This document shows, in pieces, positions 53,529 to 63,147 of a DNA stretch of 64,000 nucleotides. The number at the start of each line of letters is the position of its first letter. Position 1 is the stretch's first letter. The position numbers and the translations under genes were made by a program. The stretch lies in assembly GCF_018141405.1 (NCBI RefSeq), contig NZ_CP058648.1, positions 1,565,001-1,629,000 of the forward strand, written 5' to 3'. The DNA comes from Serpentinicella alkaliphila (GTDB lineage Bacteria > Bacillota > Clostridia > Peptostreptococcales > Natronincolaceae). The notes beneath the pieces are model-generated. The model worked only from the letters and a program-made list of their open reading frames with translations, made no database searches and was not told the origin of the DNA.

Positions 53529-54143
53529 TTAATTTGAAGAACAACAACTTGTAATCTTTGAGAAAAAAAAAGTATAAATAAACGTTCCTGGAAGCATGCC
53601 AAGTGTACTGGCTAGCATATATTTCTTGAAGGGTATAGTTGTGACACCTAACAAATAATTAGTCAGGGCGAATGGGAAGAAGTATATATTCCTTAAGATA
53701 AAAATATGAGTAGAACTAAAATCATTGATTTTTTCTAAGTACTTTCTTGTATCTATGCTTAGTTTTTTACTAAAATGCTTATTATATATATGGTTTACTA
53801 TATCTTGTCCTAATATCCTAGCAATCATAAAGGACACACCACAACTGATAGTTGCAGATATCATGGAGTAAAAAAAGGCTTTTTCAACACCAAAATAAGC
53901 ACCTGCCAATGCTTTTAACCAAGAAATAGGAATACATAAGATGCTGCTAAATATAGTTATAATGATAAAAGTAAAGCCAATATTTTTATTGCCAGAAATT
54001 TCATCAAAATAGTCCAAAAGTTCTCCCTTGTCATGGTAGGGTATGTATCTATGCAAAATTAAAACAAGCACCAAAAATAAAATTAGTAATGAACCTTTTA
54101 GGATTCGCTTCTGCTTTCTTTTATATAATTTAAATATCTTCAT
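53529..54143 (-). CDS. TVP38/TMEM64 (VTT/DedA-like) membrane protein
   Basis: 204 aa with a charged N-terminus (KLYKRKQKR) and about five hydrophobic segments. The family sequence F-x3-G-x-D/Q-like region is visible as SWLKALAGAYFGVEKAFFYS and FPFALTNYLLGVTTIPFKKYMLAS. Related proteins act in lipid scrambling or membrane homeostasis. GAGAGGT lies before the ATG on the minus strand. It ends in CCSSN, close to transposon DNA, but looks intact. Confidence 0.85.
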   Translation of the reverse strand: MKIFKLYKRKQKRILKGSLLILFLVLVLILHRYIPYHDKGELLDYFDEISGNKNIGFTFIIITIFSSILCIPISWLKALAGAYFGVEKAFFYSMISATISCGVSFMIARILGQDIVNHIYNKHFSKKLSIDTRKYLEKINDFSSTHIFILRNIYFFPFALTNYLLGVTTIPFKKYMLASTLGMLPGTFIYTFFFSKITSCCSSN

Positions 54144-55111
54144 AAGGATACCTCTCAGTTTTTTTTGTTAACCACGACTCTTCTTAATTCTTATCACTAG
54201 AATATATCAAATTTTTATAGACAATTGATGTCAAAGTTCTCAAATTTCTCATATATAATCCCTGCTCTGTAAACTTAGCCCCAAGGAATCCAATTGCTCA
54301 ATTAGTGGAGATCAATATGAATTATTTTTTGGAATTCTTCCCCATATGAATTACATCTAATTAGATCGAACTGATAAAAGGTTATGACGTTCATTCAAAC
54401 TACTGTATATTGAAGTCCTGATTTGTTAGATATACTTTATACTGTGGAGTATAATCTGTTGAATTGAATTTATCAGCTTAAACTAGTTAACCCTTCGAAA
54501 GGAGAGGTTAGAGGTCGTAGTATCAGTCGCATTACATATAAATATTAATCTTGATTAGAAAGATCATTTAGCCTTTTAAAATCGTTTTCTGTAACCGTTC
54601 CGATACAAAGATTATAATTACAGTTATAATATTTACTTATTAGCCTCAGGGGTCATGCTTCTCTTCATATACACTGATTGATGCTAAGTTTATCTACTCG
54701 TTTTAAATATGATACCTACAGGGGTTTTGGTTACTCCAAAATTATATACATTCATAAAAAAATAAACCCACCGAAATACAGTGATAACGAAAATCATTTT
54801 TATTATATCAGATATAAGCTTTATTTTCCATAAAGAATAGATTTAATAAAGGCGAGTTAGTAAGAGATTTAGTTATTGCGAATTTTGAAACAACTGCTGG
54901 AGACGGCAAAACATATTAAGTTACAACTTCGAGTATTGCTCACAACATTATTTTTAGTATAATCTTAATAAGAGATCCCGCCAGCAGCTCTTAACAATGT
55001 GTCCCAGGGTGGGACGTATTATTTTTAAAGGACTACCCCGTAGGGGAGTATTATATAAATATATAAAGGCAGTAAAAATTATATGTTGAAACTGAGAAGT
55101 AAGTGTAGGTG
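54144..55111. other. Decayed intergenic DNA, about 970 bp
   Basis: No open reading frame or recognisable domain. Contains a GTCCCA-GGG-TGGGAC hairpin near 55001-55016 and the short ACCCCGTAGGGG element near 55036. Probably eroded coding DNA. Confidence 0.45.
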
Positions 55112-55450
55112 TTGAGGTTGGATCAAAGGATACAGGATGAATTGCAAATGCTTATTGACAGTATTACAGGAATTGTTGCTTTTGAGCAGATATTTCTTTT
55201 GGATTATATGCAACAGGAAAACCACATGCTGACTCAGACTTAGATATCTTTATTGAAATTAAAGAGGATGCTGATATTCGTGAAATTGATGCAATGAAAC
55301 TGATAAACAAAGCAATTAGAGATAAAAAAACAATTAGACATAAAAAAACAAGTGATAGTTAGCAAAAAAAGTAAATTTAATTAACGTAAATATATTCCAT
55401 CTATAGAGCGTCAAATAGCGCAGGAAGTATGGTGCTCTATGGATAATTAA
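55112..55450 (+). pseudogene. MNT-type minimal nucleotidyltransferase (antitoxin) remnant
   Basis: RLDQRIQDELQMLI... then, after a one-base shift near 55190, FGLYATGKPHADSDLDIFIEI, which is the nucleotidyltransferase GSxxxG-x-DSD-x-D motif with the Ser mutated to Leu; the C-terminal IERQIAQEVW segment follows. Start and frame are broken. Confidence 0.8.
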
Positions 55451-55456
55451 ACAATT

Positions 55457-55805
55457 GCAAAAGAATGGCAAAGGTTTCCAGAAATGGACTTAATGAGTGC
55501 AGAATATTTTCTGAAGATGCGTCCTATTCCTATTGAAATTATCTTTATCATTTTCAACAGTCAGCTGAAAAATATCTAAAGGGAAATCTAGTAATGCCTG
55601 GGATGAATCACCGAAGACTCATGACCTAAATCAATTACAAAAGCTATGTGCCAATATATCTGATAGTTTTTCAACTATAGCAGATCATTGTTCAGATTAA
55701 CGTCTTATGGGCTACAACGGGTATACGAGTAATTAATGCTAGAGAAAAGAGATATGCAGGATGCCTTAAAGTGTAAAGACAATTAGGAATTTTATTATCA
55801 ATATA
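55457..55805 (+). pseudogene. HEPN-domain toxin remnant
   Basis: AKEWQRFPEMDLMSAEYFL opens a HEPN domain (A-x-D-L-x-x-A), and in a second frame YHFQQSAEKYLKGNLV gives its central helix. Further pieces of the C-terminal TRYP-like and KTIRNFI helices appear in another frame. The MNT gene directly upstream makes this a dead MNT-HEPN module. Confidence 0.78.
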
Positions 55806-56259
55806 GTATAGCACCACAAATGGTAGGAGAAGAGTAGGAGTATATATAATAATAGAACTATAAACCCTGTAGGGGATTATTTTTTTAGAGAGAAAGCGCT
55901 ACTCTGATTTGAATTTGTTGTCACTATCAACTCCAGAGTTGTGAAGCTGTCGCTAAACTATGTAGAGTATAGAAAGGTTTAAGCGGTTATAAAAACTAAA
56001 ACAACACTACTTTGCCACCCGTTATTACACCAGGGTAGCAGAAATGTTACATTCTTTGAAAGCCCTTTCACAAAATTGTTGATTTTGACAATCTGCTTCC
56101 AGGTGTACAAGAAAATAGAAATATATAGATGACCTAATATCTTATGTAAATTGATGTTATTCTAAAAGTTCGATACAGTAAAAATAATATCTAGATTGTT
56201 AAAAAAAAGGAATAGATTATTATCTAGGACTTAGAGGATAGTTAGGAGAAGAATTAAGC
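55806..56259. other. Non-coding gap of about 450 bp
   Basis: Only a CCCTGTAGGGG-type hairpin with a T-run (55865-55890) was seen. No gene or RNA recognised. Confidence 0.45.
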
Positions 56260-56475
56260 ATGAAGAAGATAAAAGAGAAACGAAAAACTCGAAAAAAACA
56301 AGAAGAGAACTTCAATGATTACATAGATTCTGATGAAAACTATTATTTCATTGTTGGATATACATCTGGAGGAGCACCATATGGAATTACATGGGAAGAG
56401 GCTAGTAAAGATGGATTAATTGAAAAGGACAGCTCAAGTGACAAAAGCAAAGAAGATGATGAGATTCCATTTTGA
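56260..56475 (+). CDS. Small acidic/basic protein with GYTSGGAPYGITWEE motif
   Basis: 71 aa: a lysine-rich start (KKIKEKRKTRKKQEE), then YYFIVGYTSGGAPYGITWEEA and an acidic tail ending DDEIPF. The central phrase recurs in short uncharacterised Firmicute proteins. TTAGGAGAAG precedes the ATG. No function is known to me. Confidence 0.65.
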   Translation: MKKIKEKRKTRKKQEENFNDYIDSDENYYFIVGYTSGGAPYGITWEEASKDGLIEKDSSSDKSKEDDEIPF

Positions 56476-56599
56476 TTTGAAAATAAAGCAGAAGAACTTA
56501 GACAGGATAAAATATAAAAATGTAGCTTGCCATTTTATGATAAACTCCTTAAAAAATATTAAACTTTGGTAGTTGACAATAGAGCTTGAAAGGAAAGGG

Positions 56600-58288
56600 A
56601 TGAGAAAAGGAATGAATTATAATGAGTTTATGAAATCTGTTGATGAAAAATTATCTTCTATGTCTGAAATGGAAAAAGCTGAATGGATACATAATATGGC
56701 TCGGACTATAAATGAGAATCAGCGAATTATATTTTTAAACTCCTTAACAAAAAAACAAGAGTATTGTCCGGATATTTCTATAAAAAAGGAGATAAAAGAG
56801 CTCGAAGAGTGGTGTAGAAAAATAGAAGATGCAGAAATCTATTTTCAGTGCACCGGTTACGAAGAGTATGGAGAAGGTTATTGGGGGAGGGATTATACTT
56901 ACGAGTATTCTGATATCTTTGAAATAGGAAAAGAGCTTTCTAGAGCATTTCAGATTGCAGAAGACTTGTTGTCTCAAAAAGAATACCAGCAGGCGGCAGC
57001 ATTATATGATGTGCTTTGCAGTATAACCTTTGCGACATTGGATAGTGAAATAGAAGAGTGGAGTGAGCTGGGACTGGAGGAACTTGTAGAAGAAAAGTTG
57101 GTAATTCTGGATTTAAAAAGTATTGCTCTGAATATGATGTATGCAAAATATCAGGTTACTGAAGGGGAAGAAAGAGCAGCTGCTCTGTACCGGCATCTTT
57201 CATGGGACATGTGTAAAAACATAAAAGCAGAAGAAATGTTTACTGTAGGTCCTGAAGAGCTTAAAGGAATAGACAGATTTATGGAGGATTGGATTTCTTT
57301 TCTGAAAAATATAGATGGGGACCTAGCAGGAGATTTGCTGACGGAGGCATGTATATATCAGGGGGGTATCACCCGACTATGTGAAGAAGCTAGGGAGGCA
57401 TGGGCGAGACATCCAATTTTATATAAACATGTTTGTAAGCATTTGTTACATGATAATAAGGAGTTTGAGTGTATAAAGCTAGGAATGGAGGCTATTAAAG
57501 TATTACCTGAAAAGTTAATTATTCGAGGAAACATTGCAAACTTAGTTGCAAAAGTTGCTGTACAGTTGAACGACACAGATATAATTAATCAATGTTATGA
57601 AGCGGCTTTTTATTCTGAATCAAACCTGTACCATTATTTAAGGTTGTTTGAGCTTTCGAATTACCTTAATATAGCAGATAGAGCGGTAAAATATGCACAA
57701 ACATTACCAGAGAACTCTATGTGGGAAGGATATCATAAAAATAAACAGATGATGGTGAATAGTATTTCAAAGGAACATAAGATGCTCCTCCGGTTTTTTA
57801 ACGGAGAGTTTGATTATATTTATGAAGAATGCAAAAAAGATAGAACTACACTAGGTTGGAGTAGCAGTTTTAAGGGAACTGTTGTACCACTGTTTATTTT
57901 GCTATTAGACAAGAATAATAAGATTACAAAAGCTGGGCAACGATTGATAGATGGAATAGAATACAAAATGGGATTCACTGGAGACTATAGACAAAGCTTT
58001 ACGGATCAATTTTTATACTGGAAAGAAAAAGTAATCCTCAGAAGTGAGCAATATGAAAAGTATATTGGGTGGCTGAAGGAAGAAATAGAAAAAAGAACTG
58101 AGTCTGTGGTAGGGGGAAGTCACCGGAAAAGCTATTACAAGGTAGCTGCACTAATAACAGCATTAGGTGAAACATTGGAGTCAAATGGGAAGTTACATGG
58201 AAGAATGGTTACAATAGAACATTATAAGAAAATGCATCCGAAAAAAAGAGCATTTAAAACAGAATTTGGGCAGCTTAATGAGGAGTAA
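56600..58288 (+). CDS. Large alpha-helical repeat protein, unknown function
   Basis: Start at ATG 56600 (MRKGMNYNEF), six nt after AAAGG; a TTG at 56573 has no RBS. The 562-aa product is acidic and almost wholly helical, without membrane segments or Cys clusters. Paired helices of about 34-40 residues (FQIAEDLLSQKEYQQAAALYDVLC, NKEFECIKLGMEAIKVLPEK) suggest a TPR-like solenoid. The C-terminal YYKVAALITALGETLESNG and KKRAFKTEF resemble the ends of proteins found beside SWIM-type zinc-finger genes, but no such gene is near. It lies among transposon remnants but is intact, so it is probably an acquired cargo gene. Confidence 0.7.
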   Translation: MRKGMNYNEFMKSVDEKLSSMSEMEKAEWIHNMARTINENQRIIFLNSLTKKQEYCPDISIKKEIKELEEWCRKIEDAEIYFQCTGYEEYGEGYWGRDYTYEYSDIFEIGKELSRAFQIAEDLLSQKEYQQAAALYDVLCSITFATLDSEIEEWSELGLEELVEEKLVILDLKSIALNMMYAKYQVTEGEERAAALYRHLSWDMCKNIKAEEMFTVGPEELKGIDRFMEDWISFLKNIDGDLAGDLLTEACIYQGGITRLCEEAREAWARHPILYKHVCKHLLHDNKEFECIKLGMEAIKVLPEKLIIRGNIANLVAKVAVQLNDTDIINQCYEAAFYSESNLYHYLRLFELSNYLNIADRAVKYAQTLPENSMWEGYHKNKQMMVNSISKEHKMLLRFFNGEFDYIYEECKKDRTTLGWSSSFKGTVVPLFILLLDKNNKITKAGQRLIDGIEYKMGFTGDYRQSFTDQFLYWKEKVILRSEQYEKYIGWLKEEIEKRTESVVGGSHRKSYYKVAALITALGETLESNGKLHGRMVTIEHYKKMHPKKRAFKTEFGQLNEE

Positions 58289-58324
58289 GTGAATAAATAA
58301 TATTCCAAATGAAGGAGATACTGG

Positions 58325-58588
58325 ATTAATAAGACTAACCCAGAGAAAGCAATTAAAGAATTGACTATAGTGCTTATGTATTTAACAAGATATAATGAAG
58401 CAGATCGTTTCGGCTCGAATTATGATTTGTCTTGGAAGGGATATGATTTTGATATTATTAATGAACTAGATGAGGAAGATTATATTCGACAAGGTAGCCA
58501 TCGATCCAAGTCTGTAGCAATTACGGAAGATGGGATAAAATTAGCAAAAAAACTATTGCATAAATACAACGTAATGGATTGGAAGTAG
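58325..58588 (+). CDS. DUF6429 family protein with unusual start
   Basis: Similarity runs from NPEKAIKELTIVLMYLTRYNE to the end (DLSWKGYDFDIINELDEEDYI, SHRSKSVAITEDGIKLAKKLL), the DUF6429 pattern: a small winged-helix-like fold. There is no ATG at the expected N-terminus. An ATT at 58325 sits 7 nt after GGAG and gives about 87 aa; the next option is TTG 58361, which would delete conserved residues. Either ATT is used or an ATG has mutated. Confidence 0.7.
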   Translation: MNKTNPEKAIKELTIVLMYLTRYNEADRFGSNYDLSWKGYDFDIINELDEEDYIRQGSHRSKSVAITEDGIKLAKKLLHKYNVMDWK

Positions 58589-58677
58589 GAGGGTAGACAT
58601 GGTTTTTAAATACATATTAAAACCTACTAAAACATATTGAAGCATTAAGGGTTTTATATTATCATAATACGTGTAAA

Positions 58678-60060
58678 GAGACTAACTATATGAAGTCAAG
58701 AAAAATTTCGTATTTAAAGAAGTCATGAAGAAAATAATTTTAAAGACATCTATTACAAAAAAATGCATGACAAACAGAGCAACTCAGTTGCTCTGAAAAA
58801 AATAGATTAAATTAGACTTGTGGAACAAATGCAGTATTGTTTTTTAGGAGGTAGTAAATTACCCTAATTAACTTTTTACCGACATGGCATCTGGCAACAT
58901 TGAAGTGTTTGCCTTCAGAACGCTTTTTGACCATATAATCACTAAAGACTTTATCGCGCATAGCAACAAGTCTAGATGCTTGCATAATAGCCCACCTAAG
59001 GTATGTAGAGCCTCTCTTAACCATTGGAGTTTTAGATGCATTGTAAGTCCCAGATTGGTAAGTAGAAGGATCCATACCTGCAAATGCAAGAAGTTTAGTG
59101 GGTTGGAGAAACGATCAATATGACCAATTTCGGCTAATATAATGGCGGCTAGAGTATATCCAATGCCAGGAATAGTAATGAGTGGGGTATTGAGTTCTTG
59201 TACGACTAATTTAATTTGATTATCTAATGCATCTATTTCTGTTTGTACAGATTGTATGAGGCGAATAGTTTGTTGTAATTCGAAGGTCAGAGCGATTGCT
59301 TGACCCAATAGATTTGATAGCAAGCTCTTTTAAAGCAATTGCTTTCTCTTTGCTATATTTACCTTTAGAGGTCGTTCTTATTAGGTTTGTCAACTTTGTC
59401 AGATTGCAGTTGTAAATACTATAGGGGTTGGTAATTCAATTAATAATGCATATTTGGAACTTTGGTGTATAGACCAAAATAAGCTTGGCAATTCAGGAAA
59501 AATGATATCTATTAAGCGACTAACTGAAAGTTTAAGTCTAGAACGGTAACTAACCATTCTATGACGGTGTCTTGTTAGTGACTTTAGCTCCTGAATCTGA
59601 TATGATACTGGTGAATAGGATTTAGATTCATCAGTAAAGAGCATAGTTGCAATGACCTTAGCGTCGGTCTTATCTGTTTTAGTTTTCCTAAGGGTTTGAG
59701 CCTTACGGAAAAGATTAGTAGCCAATGGATTTAGGATGGTGACCTGAAAGCCTTTGGAATACAGATAATTTGTGATATTTGTCTTTGTAATGACCTGTTG
59801 ATTCAAGTCCTATTTTTACGTTGTTAATACTCTTGAGCCAAGAGCAGAAAGGATAGAAGAATATAGGGTATCAAAACCTTCCTTAGAATTAGAAATACGT
59901 AAAGAATTAGTATGAATAACACCATCAGAGTCTAAGATACAAAGCAATCGTGTTTAGCTTTGGCAACATCAATGCCCACAAATAACATAGTAATCAACTC
60001 CTTAAATATAGTACGCTATGTTTCCACAAACCCTATGTTAAATGTATCCTTGCTATATAT
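58678..60060 (-). mobile_element. IS110-family element, copy 1 (decayed)
   Basis: Shares its 3' flank and transposase with copy 2 at 63148-64000 (offset 4470), beginning at GAGACTAACTATATG. The upper boundary is approximate because copy 2 runs off the window. Confidence 0.8.
58812..59988 (-). pseudogene. IS110-family transposase, frameshifted
   Basis: From ATG 59988 (AAGGAG upstream) the minus strand reads MLFVGIDVAKAKHD, the first DEDD Asp, then runs into stops and frame changes. Later pieces include LKSLTRHRHRMVSYRSRLKLSVSRL, PGIGYTLAAIILAEIGHIDRF and the C-terminal KRGSTYLRWAIMQASRL (Transposase_20 with the conserved Ser). At least four indels separate it from copy 2, for example one base missing near 59098. 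Confidence 0.88.
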
Positions 60061-60264
60061 AAAACGTCAAAGCGTTATCTAACTAATTAACAAATGAACA
60101 TAGAGCTGTGGTTATAGCCTCAAAAGAAACAGTCGGCTGTATAGGGACAGCTGCCGTAGGTGAACAAACTAATCCACAGCGCCTATAAAGATTATATAGA
60201 AAATAATCTAGAAAGGAAAATGTATAATGACTTCCCCTATGTTTTCATTATACAAGGTGATAAC

Positions 60265-60342
60265 ATGAAGTATTATACAATTGGTCAATTTTCAAAATTG
60301 GTAGGGAAAAGTATCCAAACTATAACATTAAATGATAGCTAA
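60265..60342 (+). pseudogene. N-terminal fragment of an IS607-type recombinase or MerR-like protein
   Basis: MKYYTIGQFSKLVGKSIQTI matches the start of the MerR-like DNA-binding domain of IS607 serine recombinases, then ends within 6 residues. Only 25 codons remain. Confidence 0.65.
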
Positions 60343-60600
60343 TAAATACGATACGATTGAGACAATCCAAATTTCTAGGTTGATATCAGATGCCTTTCGT
60401 GAATACTTAGTTGAGACAAAGAACAAAACTTCTATTGATTTTGGGTGTGGAATTGGTCTTATAGGATTGAACTTGTTAAATGATTTCAATTCTATGCTTT
60501 ATCTGGATACCTCGCAGAAAATGATCAATATAATACATAAAAAATTAATGGCTTAGATGGTCAGGATGCTTCTTTATTTATACTTGATTCTCAAAAATAA
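60332..60600 (+). pseudogene. SAM-dependent methyltransferase fragment
   Basis: IANKYDTIETIQISRLISDAFREYLV, then SIDFGCGIGLIGLNLL (SAM motif I) and MLYLDTSQKMINIIHKK, stopping at 60556. A second frame keeps GLDGQDASLFILDSQ to about 60598. About 90 of the usual 210 residues survive. Confidence 0.75.
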
Positions 60601-60754
60601 ACTTATTGATAGAGAGAAAATAGGATGATATCAAAAATTTGATGCTTTTAAAAAAATTAAAATGTGGCAAAGAGTAGGTGTATATGTTACCAAGGCCGTA
60701 AAAAATAATACTGAGTATAAATACGGATAAACCTATATTATAGTAGGATATTTT

Positions 60755-60883
60755 ATGGCAGTACAAGCTTATATTAATTTATACGGGAATTGTCGAGAAG
60801 CAGTGGAGTTTTACTCGGATGTATTTAAAACTAGAAAATCACTGTTAATGCTATTTGGAGACCATGATGAATCTTGTTTTTGA
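60755..60883 (+). pseudogene. VOC/PhnB-like protein, truncated after 42 codons
   Basis: MAVQAYINLYGNCREAVEFYSDVFKT is the clear N-terminus of a PhnB-like VOC protein, behind AGGA. A TGA appears at 60881 after ESCF; the rest has eroded. Confidence 0.72.
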
Positions 60884-60970
60884 CTAATGAGACAGAAAAA
60901 GAATTAGTTATGTTACTAGTCTTATAATTAATGGAAGAAAGTCCCTCAATAACAATATAAAACAAAGAAG

Positions 60971-61010
60971 AAAAAATAAGAAAAAATAAGAAAAAATAAG
61001 AAAAAATAAG
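60971..61010 (+). repeat. Four exact copies of a 10-bp A-rich repeat
   Basis: AAAAAATAAG is repeated four times head to tail. Confidence 0.95.
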
Positions 61011-61020
61011 AATGAAAAAA

Positions 61021-61068
61021 CCTATCGTAATCTAGTGTCTATGCACTAAATATTGATAGGCCTTTTTT
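61021..61068. terminator. Bidirectional terminator, mainly for the universal stress gene
   Basis: CCTATC (61021-61026) / GATAGG (61055-61060) with an inner TAGTG/CACTA stem, flanked by six As on the left and CCTTTTTT on the right. Confidence 0.75.
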
Positions 61069-61134
61069 AGTGCTATTATTTAGGCAAAAATAAAATTTCC
61101 TGAAAGCACCACTCTATATCTTAATTTAACATAA

Positions 61135-61590
61135 TTACTTTACAATCAGTACGCTAGTAGTTGCCTGTTGCAATACAGCATTACTTACACTTCCTAAGAA
61201 TAGTTTTTTCATTCCAGTTATACCTCTTCTACCCATTATAATAAGGTCGAAGCCCTCAACCTCTGCAAACTCAGAAATTACTTCAGCAGGAGAACCTTGC
61301 TTTAATATGGTATTTACTTTTATGTTCTTTTCTTCAAACATTTTTTCAGCCTCTAACAAATTCTTCTTACCTACCTCTTTAGCCTCTTCTCGTGCCTTTA
61401 GGAATCTTTCTACATCCTCTTTAGTAGGATGATCTACGTCACTCCAAGCCCCTATAGGTAAATCTAGTTTACCTTCATCTACACTTATTACGGAGACTTC
61501 ATTTACATTGCAACCTTCAGCAATTTTACATGCCTTTTCTACTGCTCTTAAACTTTCCTTGGACCCGTCAGTACAAACTAAAATTTTCAT
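61135..61590 (-). CDS. Universal stress protein (UspA family)
   Basis: 151 aa. MKILVCTDGSKESLRAV opens the Usp fold and the ATP-binding motif G-x2-G-x9-G-S is complete as GRRGITGMKKLFLGS near the C-terminus. AAAAGGAGGAA precedes the ATG at 61590. Usp proteins accumulate under starvation and other stresses. It lies between two copies of an IS110 element, divergent from a MarR-NmrA operon. Confidence 0.93.
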   Translation of the reverse strand: MKILVCTDGSKESLRAVEKACKIAEGCNVNEVSVISVDEGKLDLPIGAWSDVDHPTKEDVERFLKAREEAKEVGKKNLLEAEKMFEEKNIKVNTILKQGSPAEVISEFAEVEGFDLIIMGRRGITGMKKLFLGSVSNAVLQQATTSVLIVK

Positions 61591-61732
61591 ATTAATTTAT
61601 TCCTCCTTTTTATTTGGCTTCTGCCTATTAAAATGAGCAACTGGCTGTCCTATCGTTATCTGTATTCAGTTTATTACCCTAAAAAAAACAAAAAGAAACA
61701 TTTATTTTTATACTTTTGTTGATAGATAAAGA

Positions 61733-61761
61733 TTGACAGAGCAGAGAAATAATTATAATAT
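61733..61761 (+). promoter_or_regulatory. Promoter of the marR-nmrA operon
   Basis: TTGACA (61733-61738) with TATAAT (61754-61759, 15-bp spacer) or TAATAT (61756-61761, 17-bp spacer). Confidence 0.6.
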
Positions 61762-61783
61762 TTAGTTAGCTAAACTAACTAAA
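61761..61783. promoter_or_regulatory. Palindromic MarR operator
   Basis: TTTAGTTAG (61761-61769) and CTAACTAAA (61775-61783) are exact inverted repeats around 5 bp. They lie right after the -10 box and 20 bp before the marR start, so the encoded regulator should repress its own operon. Confidence 0.75.
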
Positions 61784-61802
61784 TATAAATGGGGTGATAT
61801 GG

Positions 61803-62228
61803 ATGCAAAATAAAATTGATATAGCTGCTGAAGAAATAGCAATGTTTTGTAGATTACAAATGTACGTAAAAAAAGAATTACCTATTCGATCTAGTGAGAT
61901 GGGGGTACTTATTTATATTCATAAGCAAGACGGGGACGTTACTCCATTAATGATTAGCAACTTTTTTCAAATCGCAAAGCCTTCAGTGACAGCTATGATC
62001 AGCGAGCTCATTAAAAAGGGTTATTTAATTAAAGTACCATCTGTTACCGATAGGAGAAGTTATACAGTTTCTATTACTAATGAAGGTCATGAATTAGTTC
62101 AATCAACACGTGATGAATACTATAAAATCATAGAACTGCTTAAAGAAAAAATGGGACCAGAGAACTTTGAAGCATTTCTAAAGCTTATTCACAGTGCAAA
62201 TCAAATACTTAAGGAGGTTAGAGGTTAA
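61803..62228 (+). CDS. MarR family transcriptional regulator
   Basis: Start at ATG 61803 (MQNKIDIAAEEI), about 7 nt after GGGGTG; upstream GTG lies in the RBS. 141 aa, winged helix with LMISNFFQIAKPSVTAMISELIKKGYL and the wing VTDRRSYTVSIT. The stop overlaps the ATG of the next gene. A perfect palindrome in the promoter suggests autorepression; inducer unknown. Confidence 0.92.
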   Translation: MQNKIDIAAEEIAMFCRLQMYVKKELPIRSSEMGVLIYIHKQDGDVTPLMISNFFQIAKPSVTAMISELIKKGYLIKVPSVTDRRSYTVSITNEGHELVQSTRDEYYKIIELLKEKMGPENFEAFLKLIHSANQILKEVRG

Positions 62229-63082
62229 TGAAAATACTTGTAACCGGTGCTTCTGGTAATGTAGGAAGTTATGTTGTAAAAGAATTACTGAATAAAGGAG
62301 AAAAGGTAGTAGTAGCTGGAACTGATATTGAAAAATTAACGAGAATGTTTGGAGATAATGTTGAAGTAGTTAAATTTGATTTTGAAGATGAAGGAACGTT
62401 TAATAATGCATTAGAAGGAGTAGACCGTGTATTCCTTATGCGACCTCCACATATCGGTGAGCCTGAGGGAATATATCCCTTTGTTGATGCTATGAGGTCT
62501 CATAATATAAAATTGGTATCTTTCTTATCATTAATGGGTGTAGAAAAAAATACAATACCACCTCACCATAAAATAGAAAAATATATTGAAAAAATTGGTG
62601 TTCCATATGCACATGTTAGGCCTGGATTCTTTATGCAAAACTTATCTGGGATTCACTCAGTTGAGATTAAAGAAAAGGGTGAAATATTTATCCCCGCTGG
62701 AAAGAGTAAAACGAGCTTTATCGATACAGCAGATATTGGTCTTATAGTGGCAACTTTACTACATGAATCAGAAACCTATGCAAATACTGCCCATACTATA
62801 ACTGGATCAGAGTCTTTAGATTATTATGAAATAGCTGAAATTTTAAGTAAGGTCACTGGGAAGAAAATAACATACAAAAAACCTGGATTTTTTAAGTATA
62901 GAAGCTACTACATTAATAATAGGGGTTTAGATAAAAAATATGTCAATGTGACCGTAGCACTGTATTTCATGACAAGGATGGGTACCGCAAAGATGGTGAC
63001 TGATGAGTTCTATAATATAACAGGAAGAAAACCTAGATCTTTTTATGATTTTGCTAGGGATAACGTAGATTGTTTTATGTAA
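62228..63082 (+). CDS. NmrA-like NAD(P)-binding protein
   Basis: 284 aa, atypical short-chain dehydrogenase: MKILVTGASGNVGSYVVKELL at the N-terminus (GxxGxxG), AHVRPGFFMQNLSG in the middle. There is no canonical YxxxK catalytic pair, typical of NmrA/HSCARG redox-sensing proteins or quinone reductase-like QorB. The TAATG overlap with marR indicates translational coupling, so this is the regulator's target, possibly responding to reactive electrophiles. Confidence 0.88.
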   Translation: MKILVTGASGNVGSYVVKELLNKGEKVVVAGTDIEKLTRMFGDNVEVVKFDFEDEGTFNNALEGVDRVFLMRPPHIGEPEGIYPFVDAMRSHNIKLVSFLSLMGVEKNTIPPHHKIEKYIEKIGVPYAHVRPGFFMQNLSGIHSVEIKEKGEIFIPAGKSKTSFIDTADIGLIVATLLHESETYANTAHTITGSESLDYYEIAEILSKVTGKKITYKKPGFFKYRSYYINNRGLDKKYVNVTVALYFMTRMGTAKMVTDEFYNITGRKPRSFYDFARDNVDCFM

Positions 63083-63147
63083 GGATTTTTACCCATATTA
63101 ATTAAAAAAAGTGTATTTAATAAAATAAATTTGCCTTTAGGTGCGAG

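Noticed and set aside
56744-57576. Several minus-strand ORFs of 68-77 aa
   Set aside because: All lie antisense to the 562-aa helical protein and show no coding features.
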